5,435 nucleotides of DNA, taken from Oscillospiraceae bacterium. Its GTDB lineage: Bacteria > Bacillota > Clostridia > Oscillospirales > Oscillospiraceae. The notes beneath the pieces were generated by a model. The model saw only the letters and a program-made list of their open reading frames with translations, was not told the origin of the DNA and did not search any database. The position numbers and the translations under genes were made by a program. The first letter of the stretch is position 1; each line of letters starts with the position of its first letter. Location of the stretch: NCBI GenBank assembly GCA_020025655.1, contig JAHHRR010000073.1, forward strand, positions 1 through 5,435, given 5' to 3'. Of the stretch, positions 1-4,719 are shown in pieces.

Positions 1-77
1 ACTCTGCCGACCAGCTCAGAGCCGGTATTCTTGTTAAACGCGGTAAAAAGAACTTTAACAAAGTCATTTTAAAATAA
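1..77 (+). CDS. 3' end of an unidentified upstream gene (partial)
   Basis: Reading from base 3, the frame stays open for 24 codons and stops at TAA 75-77. The tail reads SADQLRAGILVKRGKKNFNK and then VILK. It is rich in lysine and arginine and looks like a natural basic C-terminus. Of the other two frames, one also stays open nearly as long (to TAA 70-72) but gives a less protein-like composition, and the third stops early. The start and nearly all of the protein lie outside the window, so I cannot assign a family. No convincing G+C-rich terminator follows; the DNA at 78-102 is almost pure A+T and passes straight into the promoter of the next gene. Confidence 0.55.
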   Translation, partial: SADQLRAGILVKRGKKNFNKVILK

Positions 78-102
78 ATTTCTAAATTTATAAATTTTTT
101 AT

Positions 103-131
103 TTTACATTGAGTTTGAATTATAGTATAGT
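103..131 (+). promoter_or_regulatory. sigma-A-type promoter for the CofE-like gene
   Basis: The -35 box TTTACA lies at 103-108 and the -10 box TATAGT at 126-131, separated by 17 bases. The predicted start is near 138, giving a leader of about 30 bases before the ATG at 168. Both hexamers match the consensus at 5 of 6 positions, and the region is A+T-rich, as expected for a strong clostridial promoter. Confidence 0.75.
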
Positions 132-154
132 AAAGCTTGCGAAAAAATTGAAAC

Positions 155-161
155 AGAGGTG
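155..161 (+). promoter_or_regulatory. ribosome binding site that fixes the start at 168
   Basis: AGAGGTG at 155-161 lies six bases before ATG 168. The longer in-frame GTG start at 159 falls inside this Shine-Dalgarno sequence, so it cannot be the true start. Confidence 0.75.
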
Positions 162-167
162 CTTTTA

Positions 168-1361
168 ATGAGCCGTATGGTTGGAACAATTTCCCGCGGA
201 GTTCGCGCTCCCATTATCCGTGAGGGTGACGATCTCAGAGAGATAGTAACGAATTCTATTCTTGAAGCCTCAAAAGAGGATGGTTTTGAAATCAGAGACA
301 GAGATATAGTTGCAATGACTGAGGCAATAGTTGCCAGAGCTCAGGGCAACTATGCAAGTGTTGATGACATTGCAGCTGATGTCAGAACAAAGTTCGGCGG
401 CGGTACAGTGGGTCTTGTATTTCCCATTATGAGCCGTAACCGTTTCTCTATCTGTCTTAAAGGTATTGCCAAGGGAGCAAAGAAGATTGTTCTGCAGCTT
501 TCCTATCCTTCCGACGAAGTGGGCAACCACCTGATAAGCGTTGATAAGATGGATGAAATGGGTGTTGACCCTTACAGAGATGTTCTCACTGAGGAGCGTT
601 ACAGAGAGCTCTTCGGCTATGAAAAGCACCGTTTCACCGGCGTTGACTACGTTGAGTATTACAGAGATCTGATCGAGAGCAGCGGCGCTGAGGCAGAGAT
701 TATCTTTGCAAACAACCCCAGAGAAATCTTAAAGTACACCAAGTACGTAATCTGCTGCGATATTCACACCAGAGAGCGCACCAAGCGTACTCTGCTGGCT
801 AACGGCGGAAAGCTTGTTCTGGGCCTTGACGACATTATGAACGAGTCCATAAACGGAAGCGGTTATAATGAAAAGTACGGTCTGCTTGGTACCAATAAGG
901 CAACCGAAACCAGCGTTAAGCTCTTCCCCAGAGACTGCCAGAGCCTTGTCGAAGACATCCAGAAGCGTCTCTTTGATGCAACCGGAAAGCATGTTGAGGT
1001 TATGGTATACGGCGACGGTGCCTTCAAAGATCCCGTTGGCAAGATCTGGGAGCTGGCCGACCCTGTTGTTTCTCCTGCTTACACTTCCGGCCTTGAGGGT
1101 ACTCCCAATGAGCTGAAGCTTAAGTATCTGGCTGATAATGAGTTTGCAAACCTCTCCGGCGATGAGCTGAAGGATGCAATCAAGCAGAGCATCAGAAAGA
1201 AAGACAGCGACCTTAAGGGCAGCATGGCTTCTCAGGGTACCACCCCCAGAAGACTTACCGACCTTATCGGTTCTCTCTGCGACCTGACTTCCGGCAGCGG
1301 AGACAAGGGCACTCCTATCGTCTTTATTCAGGGTTACTTCGATAACTACACCAACGACTGA
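168..1361 (+). CDS. coenzyme F420-0:L-glutamate ligase-like (CofE-family) protein
   Basis: The 397-residue soluble protein resembles the F420-0:gamma-glutamyl ligase (CofE) family, which uses GTP and a divalent metal to join L-glutamate to F420-0. Seen: an N-terminal block with IREGDDL at residues 17-23, like the PxIxxGDDL start of CofE, then an IRDRDIVAMTEAIVARAQG block at 42-60, matching the D-G-D-hydrophobic-x-K-I-V-x-K-x-E-G region. LGTNKATETSVKLFPRD (240-256) sits where CofE has its ANAGID/LLPxDPD segment, and YGDGAFKDPVGKIWELADP (281-299) resembles the DTxGRPxRxG region. It is much longer than archaeal CofE (about 250 residues), with extra sequence around 110-200 and at the C-terminus. 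The start is ATG 168, with AGAGGTG six bases upstream. It is a single-gene unit with its own promoter. Codon use favours AAG, GGC and CTT, suggesting good expression. Family placement is fairly secure. The substrate is unknown, since F420 synthesis is not expected in such an organism; another gamma-glutamylation or amide ligation is my inference. Confidence 0.8.
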   Translation: MSRMVGTISRGVRAPIIREGDDLREIVTNSILEASKEDGFEIRDRDIVAMTEAIVARAQGNYASVDDIAADVRTKFGGGTVGLVFPIMSRNRFSICLKGIAKGAKKIVLQLSYPSDEVGNHLISVDKMDEMGVDPYRDVLTEERYRELFGYEKHRFTGVDYVEYYRDLIESSGAEAEIIFANNPREILKYTKYVICCDIHTRERTKRTLLANGGKLVLGLDDIMNESINGSGYNEKYGLLGTNKATETSVKLFPRDCQSLVEDIQKRLFDATGKHVEVMVYGDGAFKDPVGKIWELADPVVSPAYTSGLEGTPNELKLKYLADNEFANLSGDELKDAIKQSIRKKDSDLKGSMASQGTTPRRLTDLIGSLCDLTSGSGDKGTPIVFIQGYFDNYTND

Positions 1362-1491
1362 TTTAAGGCTTAGCTCAGTCGCTTATGCGGGGATTTTAGG
1401 CTTTTGAGCAGAAAACAGCAGGTTTATCTGAGCTCTTAATAAAAATTTAACATGTTGTTAATGCTTTTTTCAGCACTTTTAATACCCGATG
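1362..1491 (+). other. intergenic stretch with weak inverted repeats, no gene
   Basis: I see no coding region. AGCTCAG at 1372-1378 is the exact reverse complement of CTGAGCT at 1428-1434. TTAAG at 1363-1367 can also pair with CTTAA at 1435-1439, which would make a long imperfect stem with a loop of about 50 bases. A competing short pairing exists (GCTCA 1373-1377 with TGAGC 1405-1409). No proper U-tract follows, so this is at best a poor terminator for the preceding gene. Read-through into the RNA locus downstream is possible. Confidence 0.3.
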
Positions 1492-1503
1492 TGCTATTAT
1501 AAT
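1492..1503 (+). promoter_or_regulatory. extended -10 promoter of the non-coding RNA
   Basis: TGC-TATTAT at 1492-1500 is a full extended -10 element. An overlapping TATAAT at 1498-1503 is an alternative -10. No good -35 is seen 16-18 bases upstream, although TTGTTA occurs at 1455-1460, too far away. The predicted start lies at about 1507-1510, right at the GCGGAAGGGC that begins the structured region. Confidence 0.55.
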
Positions 1504-1641
1504 AATTGCGGAAGGGCGAAAGCCCAACTGTGAAATATAAAAATAATAGGCTGCGCATATAAACGATGCCGTCGCGAAGCGGCGGATAAGCCTACGATTA
1601 TATGCAGTTGCAAACGGCCTCACAGCTTAAATTCCATATTA

Positions 1642-1677
1642 CTTGGGCGCGGTTCAAAATGGCGAACCGCGCCCAAG
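1642..1677 (+). repeat. perfect 14-bp G+C-rich hairpin inside the RNA locus
   Basis: CTTGGGCGCGGTTC at 1642-1655 pairs without mismatch with GAACCGCGCCCAAG at 1664-1677, leaving an eight-base loop AAAATGGC. It is followed by ACAATTTTAT, which is not a clean U-tract, so it is more likely a structural arm of the RNA than its main terminator. It could be a weak first terminator. Confidence 0.8.
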
Positions 1678-1698
1678 ACAATTTTATCCGTATTTTAT

Positions 1699-1725
1699 GC
1701 GTCGGTTACAGCCGACGCTTTTTTC
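1699..1725 (+). terminator. intrinsic terminator of the non-coding RNA
   Basis: GCGTCGG at 1699-1705 pairs with CCGACGC at 1712-1718 around a six-base loop. Six Ts follow at once (1719-1724). This is a textbook rho-independent terminator; no protein gene ends nearby (the closest stop upstream is at 1361), which supports a separate RNA transcript ending here. Confidence 0.9.
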
Positions 1726-1750
1726 TTAAATATGAAGTTCTGCATTAGTT

Positions 1751-1779
1751 TTTACAGCATACCTTGTAATATATATAAA
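1751..1779 (+). promoter_or_regulatory. orphan sigma-A-type promoter upstream of pgsA
   Basis: TTTACA at 1751-1756 and TATAAA at 1774-1779 are 17 bases apart, a good promoter by sequence. No convincing gene follows before pgsA at 1992. It may drive a long-leader pgsA transcript (about 205 bases of leader), a short RNA, or be a chance match in A+T-rich DNA. A 14-codon frame at 1799-1843 has no well-spaced ribosome site. The rest of 1780-1907 is A+T-rich and I see no other structure in it. Confidence 0.45.
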
Positions 1780-1907
1780 GAGGGTAGAGAGAAATACTAT
1801 GCTTAAATCCTATATTTCAGAGAGGCATAACTCAATATATTAAAAATTATAAAAAATATAACTGTTTTGGACATTTCCGGTACTTTGTTAAAATTTCCAT
1901 AAAATAG

Positions 1908-1936
1908 TTGCGAAAAATACCATGCAATGGTATACT
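1908..1936 (+). promoter_or_regulatory. pgsA promoter with extended -10
   Basis: TTGCGA at 1908-1913 and TATACT at 1931-1936 have 17-base spacing. TG at 1928-1929 makes the -10 an extended element. The predicted start near 1943 gives a leader of about 49 bases to ATG 1992. This excludes the in-frame upstream starts at 1908 and 1941, which would lie in the promoter or just before the start of the message. A weaker pair, TTGGAC 1867-1872 and TAAAAT 1889-1894 (16-base spacing), lies just upstream. Confidence 0.7.
1917..1933. promoter_or_regulatory. 17-bp inverted repeat over the pgsA -10 (possible operator)
   Basis: ATACCAT at 1917-1923 and ATGGTAT at 1927-1933 are perfect inverted arms around GCA. 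The right arm covers most of the extended -10, so a dimeric repressor binding here would block pgsA transcription. No binding protein can be named from the sequence. Confidence 0.45.
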
Positions 1937-1991
1937 TCCTATGAGATATTTAACTCGAGGATGTGTAGCCGGTAAAAACGGAGGTTTTAAA

Positions 1992-2555
1992 ATGGAAGAA
2001 AAAAAGAATAAAATCCTGACTATTCCCAATGTGCTGTCATGTCTGCGCATTTGCATGATTCCCGTTTTTGTATGGGCTTATTGCTTTAAGCAGGATTATC
2101 CTATGACAGCAATAGTTCTTTTACTCTCCGGCCTTACCGACATGGCTGACGGATATATAGCCAGACACTTCAATATGGTAAGCGATTTCGGTAAAGCTTT
2201 GGACCCTGTTGCTGACAAGCTTACCCAGTTTGCAATGCTCATCTGCCTGCTTACCCGTTTTAAGCTTATGATTGTGCCTGTGCTTCTTATTGCCATTAAA
2301 GAGATTGCAACCGGAGTTTCAAGCCTTGTTGTTATCAAAAAGACCGGCAGTGTTATGGGCGCTGACTGGCACGGTAAAGTTACGACTTTCCTACTTTACA
2401 CCATGATGATTACTCATGTGCTGTGGTATGACATTCCCTCCACTGTTTCAATGGTTCTTATTTTCGCGTGTGTTGCAATGATGATTCTGTCTTTCATCAT
2501 GTATATTTTACGCAATGTAAATGCCATCAAAAAGCACAAGGCTCAGAATGTCTGA
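1992..2555 (+). CDS. pgsA: CDP-diacylglycerol--glycerol-3-phosphate 3-phosphatidyltransferase
   Basis: This is an integral membrane enzyme of phosphatidylglycerol synthesis: CDP-diacylglycerol plus sn-glycerol 3-phosphate give phosphatidylglycerophosphate plus CMP at the cytoplasmic membrane. The 187-residue protein has the usual PgsA length. The N-terminal LTIPNVLSCLRI (9-20) is typical. The full CDP-alcohol phosphotransferase signature DG-x2-AR-x8-G-x3-D-x3-D is present with D50, D53, G54, A57, R58, G67, D71 and D75, so metal and substrate binding should be intact. Hydrophobic segments fall at about 11-30, 38-48, 77-113, 130-145 and 150-173. The start is ATG 1992, with GGAGG at 1980-1984 seven bases upstream. 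Longer in-frame starts at 1908 and 1941 overlap the promoter. It is a single-gene unit with its own promoter, a palindrome over the -10, and a terminator. A related CDP-alcohol transferase such as a cardiolipin synthase of this fold is the main alternative. Confidence 0.88.
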   Translation: MEEKKNKILTIPNVLSCLRICMIPVFVWAYCFKQDYPMTAIVLLLSGLTDMADGYIARHFNMVSDFGKALDPVADKLTQFAMLICLLTRFKLMIVPVLLIAIKEIATGVSSLVVIKKTGSVMGADWHGKVTTFLLYTMMITHVLWYDIPSTVSMVLIFACVAMMILSFIMYILRNVNAIKKHKAQNV

Positions 2556-2575
2556 GCTTAATATGATATACTCTT

Positions 2576-2606
2576 ATTGCGGCGTGTAACAGCGCCGCAA
2601 TTTTTT
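2576..2606 (+). terminator. intrinsic terminator after pgsA
   Basis: ATTGCGGCG at 2576-2584 pairs with CGCCGCAAT at 2593-2601 around an eight-base loop, and the T-run extends to 2606. It lies 20 bases after the pgsA stop. Confidence 0.9.
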
Positions 2607-2625
2607 AAAAGTTTACTTTTCAGAA

Positions 2626-2654
2626 TTGATTTGTATGTAATCAAATGATATTCT
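2626..2654 (+). promoter_or_regulatory. promoter of the Crp/Fnr-family regulator gene, with an overlapping inverted repeat
   Basis: TTGATT at 2626-2631 as -35 and TATTCT at 2649-2654 as -10 are 17 bases apart, with TG at 2646-2647 extending the -10. The -35 box is also the left arm of an inverted repeat, TTGATT-N7-AATCAA (2626-2644). A protein bound to this palindrome would cover the -35, which suggests repression, perhaps by the regulator itself. The half-site resembles an FNR half-site (TTGAT), but the spacing is not the FNR N4. Confidence 0.5.
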
Positions 2655-2671
2655 TACAGTGCAGGTTTTGC

Positions 2672-2678
2672 AAAGGAG
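2672..2678 (+). promoter_or_regulatory. ribosome binding site that fixes the regulator start at 2687
   Basis: AAAGGAG lies eight bases before ATG 2687. The longer start at 2645 has no ribosome site and lies in the promoter, so it is rejected. Confidence 0.8.
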
Positions 2679-2686
2679 AAAAGCCA

Positions 2687-3352
2687 ATGATAGATATATC
2701 CACATATTTGAATAGCTATGAGTTCTGGCCTCATCTAACGGAAGATGAAAAACTGGAACTCAGTTTGAATGCGGTAGAAAGAGCCTATCCATCAGGCAGT
2801 ACAATTTTTGACTCTGAAAGCGAATGTCTGGGCTTAGTTTATGTTATAAATGGCAGTCTCAGAACCTTTATGATGTCAGATGAAGGCCGGGAAGTAACTC
2901 TTTTCAGACTTGGAAAAGGGGAATGCTGCATCCTTTCTGCCTCATGCGTTATTAAAGAAATCAGCTTCGAAAGCTTCATTGCAGCTGAAGAGGATACAAA
3001 GCTTCTTATAATAAATGCCGGTACCGTTATGAGAATACGACAACAGAATATTTATTTCCGCTGTTTTACATATGAACTTGCCACGAGACGTTTTTCCGCA
3101 GCAATGAAAACCATGGACAATCTGCTTTTCCTGAAAATTGAAGGCAGACTTGCATCGTTCTTGCTGTCAGAGTATGAGAGGACAGGAATTAAAGAGATTA
3201 AAATGACCCATGAACAGGTCGCTCAGTATATTAACTCAGCTCGTGAGGTTGTAGCACGGACCCTTAAACGCTTTGTACAGGACGGACTCGTGGAAGTCAG
3301 AAGGGGAGTTATAATTCTGAGGGATATGGAAGGACTTAAAAATCTAATTTAA
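2687..3352 (+). CDS. Crp/Fnr-family transcriptional regulator
   Basis: The 221-residue protein has the Crp/Fnr layout: a beta-roll sensor domain (about 20-115), a dimer helix (about 118-160) and a winged helix-turn-helix (about 168-215). LVYVINGSLRTFMMSDEGREVTLF fits the jelly roll, written here as residues 50-73. Where E. coli CRP has its cAMP phosphate-binding cassette, this protein has GECCILSASCV (78-88), lacking the Arg-Ser pair, so cyclic-nucleotide binding is unlikely. Cysteines C80, C81 and C87 cluster there, with C47 and C126 elsewhere, which makes thiol or metal-based sensing possible. The recognition helix SAREVVARTLKRF has R186, E187 and R191, matching the CRP Arg-Glu-x3-Arg pattern that reads GTGA half-sites, not the FNR E-x2-S-R pattern. 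It has its own promoter and terminator and stands directly upstream of the ccdA-tlpA-trx operon, whose promoter carries a GTGAC palindrome at about -41. I infer that it activates that operon. No canonical N-terminal Fe-S cysteine cluster of FNR is present. Confidence 0.85.
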   Translation: MIDISTYLNSYEFWPHLTEDEKLELSLNAVERAYPSGSTIFDSESECLGLVYVINGSLRTFMMSDEGREVTLFRLGKGECCILSASCVIKEISFESFIAAEEDTKLLIINAGTVMRIRQQNIYFRCFTYELATRRFSAAMKTMDNLLFLKIEGRLASFLLSEYERTGIKEIKMTHEQVAQYINSAREVVARTLKRFVQDGLVEVRRGVIILRDMEGLKNLI

Positions 3353-3360
3353 TACCTTCA

Positions 3361-3396
3361 AAAATCGCCTGCTTATACAACAGGTGATTTTCTTTT
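3361..3396 (+). terminator. intrinsic terminator after the regulator gene
   Basis: AAAATCGCCTG at 3361-3371 pairs with CAGGTGATTTT at 3381-3391 (one G-U pair) around a nine-base loop, followed by CTTTT. The A-run on the left arm means it could also work on the opposite strand. It separates the regulator from the redox operon, so the two are probably transcribed separately. Confidence 0.85.
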
Positions 3397-3401
3397 AATA
3401 A

Positions 3402-3416
3402 TGTGACTTCGTCACG
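3402..3416. promoter_or_regulatory. GTGAC-N3-GTCAC palindrome, candidate Crp/Fnr-type activator site
   Basis: GTGAC at 3403-3407 and GTCAC at 3411-3415 are perfect arms around TTC. TGTGA is the known CRP half-site, and the regulator encoded just upstream has a CRP-like recognition helix. The centre, 3409, lies 41 bases before the predicted transcription start of ccdA, the class II activator position. The half-site spacing is one base shorter than in the E. coli CRP site (TGA-N5-TCA here against N6). Confidence 0.5.
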
Positions 3417-3434
3417 GTAAAAATATTTAAGTAT

Positions 3435-3443
3435 TGTTATAAT
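3435..3443 (+). promoter_or_regulatory. extended -10 promoter of the ccdA operon, no -35
   Basis: TGT-TATAAT at 3435-3443 is a perfect extended -10. At the -35 place (3415-3420) the sequence is CGGTAA, which does not match the consensus. The predicted start is at about 3450. A good -10 with a missing -35 and a palindrome over that region is typical of an activator-dependent promoter. Confidence 0.7.
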
Positions 3444-3473
3444 AACCACAGTAAAGAGAGGTGCTCTAAACCA

Positions 3474-4127
3474 ATGCAATACGCAATAACTTTTCTTGAA
3501 GGAATAATTTCTTTTATTTCACCTTGTATGCTGCCTATGCTTCCGATTTACATTTCATATTTTGCCGGAGGCTCAGATAAAAAGCACAGAGTTTTAGTAA
3601 GAGCTATATGTTTCGTTCTCGGTTTCACTGTCACATTCAGTCTTTTGGGACTGTTCGCCGGAACCTTGGGTTCATTCCTTACAAAATATCAGACTGCTGT
3701 AAATATAATTACAGGTGCAATAGTAGTTGTCTTCGGTCTCAGCTATCTTGAAGTTATAAATCTTCCCTTCTTCAAGGGAATGCAGGGAGGCAAGAAAATC
3801 GACAGCGCTTTTTCTGCCTTTATCTTCGGAATGATATATTCCATAAGCCTCACTCCCTGCGTCGGCGCTTTCCTCGGTTCGGCACTTATGCTGGCCTCCA
3901 GTTCTTCAACCGCAATGACCGGACTGATGCTTCTGCTGACTTATTCACTGGGACTCGGAATTCCCTTTATACTTTCAGCGGTACTTATAGATAAGCTGAA
4001 CTCAGCCTTTAACTTCATTAAAAAGCACTATAAAGTAATCAATCTTGTCTGCGGAATTTTCCTTATAGTAGTTGGTGTTATGATGGCCTGCGGACTTTTA
4101 GGAAAGCTTCTTGCGCTCTTATCATAA
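3474..4127 (+). CDS. ccdA: CcdA/DsbD-type thiol-disulfide transmembrane electron carrier
   Basis: CcdA proteins carry reducing equivalents from cytoplasmic thioredoxin across the membrane to thioredoxin-like proteins outside. The 217-residue protein has the usual CcdA length and about six membrane segments (roughly 4-30, 42-66, 74-94, 112-140, 147-172 and 187-215). The two redox cysteines are in the expected places: C18 in FISPCMLPMLPIYISYF (segment 1) and C129 in SISLTPCVGAF (segment 4), each next to proline. C46, C193 and C206 are extra and probably not catalytic. The start is ATG 3474, with GAGAGGTG at 3456-3463, ten bases away. The stop overlaps the ribosome site of the next gene, so the two are translationally linked. 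The gene heads an operon with a membrane-anchored TlpA-like protein and a cytoplasmic thioredoxin, which are its probable acceptor and donor. A role in cytochrome c maturation is not supported here, as no cytochrome gene is seen. Confidence 0.9.
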   Translation: MQYAITFLEGIISFISPCMLPMLPIYISYFAGGSDKKHRVLVRAICFVLGFTVTFSLLGLFAGTLGSFLTKYQTAVNIITGAIVVVFGLSYLEVINLPFFKGMQGGKKIDSAFSAFIFGMIYSISLTPCVGAFLGSALMLASSSSTAMTGLMLLLTYSLGLGIPFILSAVLIDKLNSAFNFIKKHYKVINLVCGIFLIVVGVMMACGLLGKLLALLS

Positions 4128-4137
4128 GGAGTAATGT

Positions 4138-4692
4138 ATGAACAGAAAAATATTAACTATTATTTTGGCCGTCGCTTTGGTTGCACTTTTAATTGTAGCC
4201 ACAGTATGGTATAATAATTTAACAAAAAACGCAGGCAATCTGCCAAGCGTAAATACAGAAAACAGCGATAACGAGCTTGCACCTGACTTCAAAGTGTATG
4301 ATGATGAGGGCAACGAAGTTAAGCTTTCAGATAAAATCGGCAAGCCTGTTGTAGTGAATTTCTGGGCAACATGGTGCGGCCCGTGCAAAGCAGAGCTGCC
4401 CGCTTTCCAGAAAATGTACGAGGAGTACGGCGACGAAGTTGAGTTTATGATGGTCAATCTTACCGCCGGCAGAGAGACCGAAGAGGGAGTCAGGAAATTC
4501 CTTGAGGATAATGAGCTTCAAATTCCCGTATACTTTGATAAGGACATGAGCGCAGCTTCATTATATAACCTCCGCGCCATTCCCCGTACTGTTTTTGTTA
4601 ATCCGGACGGAACCCTGTATGACAGCCATGTAGGGCTCATGTCTGAAAATATCCTGCAGAACTATATAAACGAGTTATTACCCGAAAATTAA
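4138..4692 (+). CDS. membrane-anchored TlpA/ResA-like thioredoxin-fold protein
   Basis: The 184-residue protein is a thiol-disulfide oxidoreductase fixed to the outer face of the membrane. One hydrophobic segment at about 5-24 follows a short basic MNRK start and acts as an uncleaved anchor; there is no lipobox cysteine. A short linker (27-46) leads to a TlpA/AhpC-TSA-like domain starting at APDFKVYDDEGNEVKLSD (48-65). The active site is FWATWCGPCKAELP, with C80 and C83, and the cis-proline is P149 in RAIPRTVFV. A central insertion (about 108-130) between the active-site helix and the cis-Pro strand is typical of ResA/TlpA and not of plain thioredoxin. The start is ATG 4138, with AAGGAG six bases upstream. 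It follows ccdA by 10 bases and precedes thioredoxin by 27, so it is the probable extracytoplasmic partner of CcdA. Its targets could be secreted disulfides, methionine sulfoxide reductase or peroxide defence, but none can be read from the window. Confidence 0.88.
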   Translation: MNRKILTIILAVALVALLIVATVWYNNLTKNAGNLPSVNTENSDNELAPDFKVYDDEGNEVKLSDKIGKPVVVNFWATWCGPCKAELPAFQKMYEEYGDEVEFMMVNLTAGRETEEGVRKFLEDNELQIPVYFDKDMSAASLYNLRAIPRTVFVNPDGTLYDSHVGLMSENILQNYINELLPEN

Positions 4693-4719
4693 AAAGTTAA
4701 AAGAAAGGAAATAAATAAC

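Larger units (their letters stand above)
1508..1725 (+). ncRNA. structured non-coding RNA, about 218 nt, class not certain
   Basis: No reading frame fits here, yet the stretch is packed with complementary segments. Seen: a GGGC-GAAA-GCCC hairpin (1514-1525) with a GNRA tetraloop; CTGTGA 1528-1533 pairing with TCACAG 1620-1625; TAGGCT 1547-1552 with AGCCTA 1589-1594; GCATATAA 1555-1562 with TTATATGC 1598-1605, extendable across an A-A mismatch by CG 1564-1565 with CG 1595-1596; a hairpin at 1566-1587 with stem CCGTCGC/GCGGCGG and GAA loop; GGAA 1510-1513 possibly closing with TTCC 1632-1635; a perfect 14-bp hairpin at 1642-1677; and a terminator at 1699-1725. The TAGGCT and GCATATAA helices interleave, so they form either a pseudoknot or alternative states. 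Size, independent transcription and a pseudoknotted core would suit the raiA-motif RNAs of Firmicutes, but I cannot confirm this from memory. It does not resemble tmRNA, RNase P RNA, SRP RNA or 6S RNA in the motifs I know. Confidence 0.7.

Noticed and set aside
159..167. GTG start giving a 400-residue CofE-like protein
   Set aside because: The GTG lies within the AGAGGTG ribosome site; ATG 168 is correctly spaced from it.
1529..1624. TGTGA and TCACA as a Crp site
   Set aside because: The half-sites are 86 bases apart; they are better explained as the two strands of an RNA helix.
1799..1843. 14-codon reading frame (MLKSYISERHNSIY)
   Set aside because: Very short, with the nearest AGAGGG about 15 bases upstream of the ATG and no family resemblance; kept only as a note under the orphan promoter.
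1908..1991. N-terminal extension of PgsA from TTG 1908 or ATG 1941
   Set aside because: TTG 1908 is the -35 box, ATG 1941 is upstream of the predicted transcript start, and GGAGG fits ATG 1992 with PgsA-like length.
1847..2056. 69-residue minus-strand reading frame
   Set aside because: It overlaps the pgsA promoter, leader and start, has no ribosome site and no recognisable domain.
2645..2686. 14-residue extension of the Crp/Fnr regulator
   Set aside because: ATG 2645 is in the promoter -10 region and lacks a ribosome site, while ATG 2687 has AAAGGAG at eight bases.
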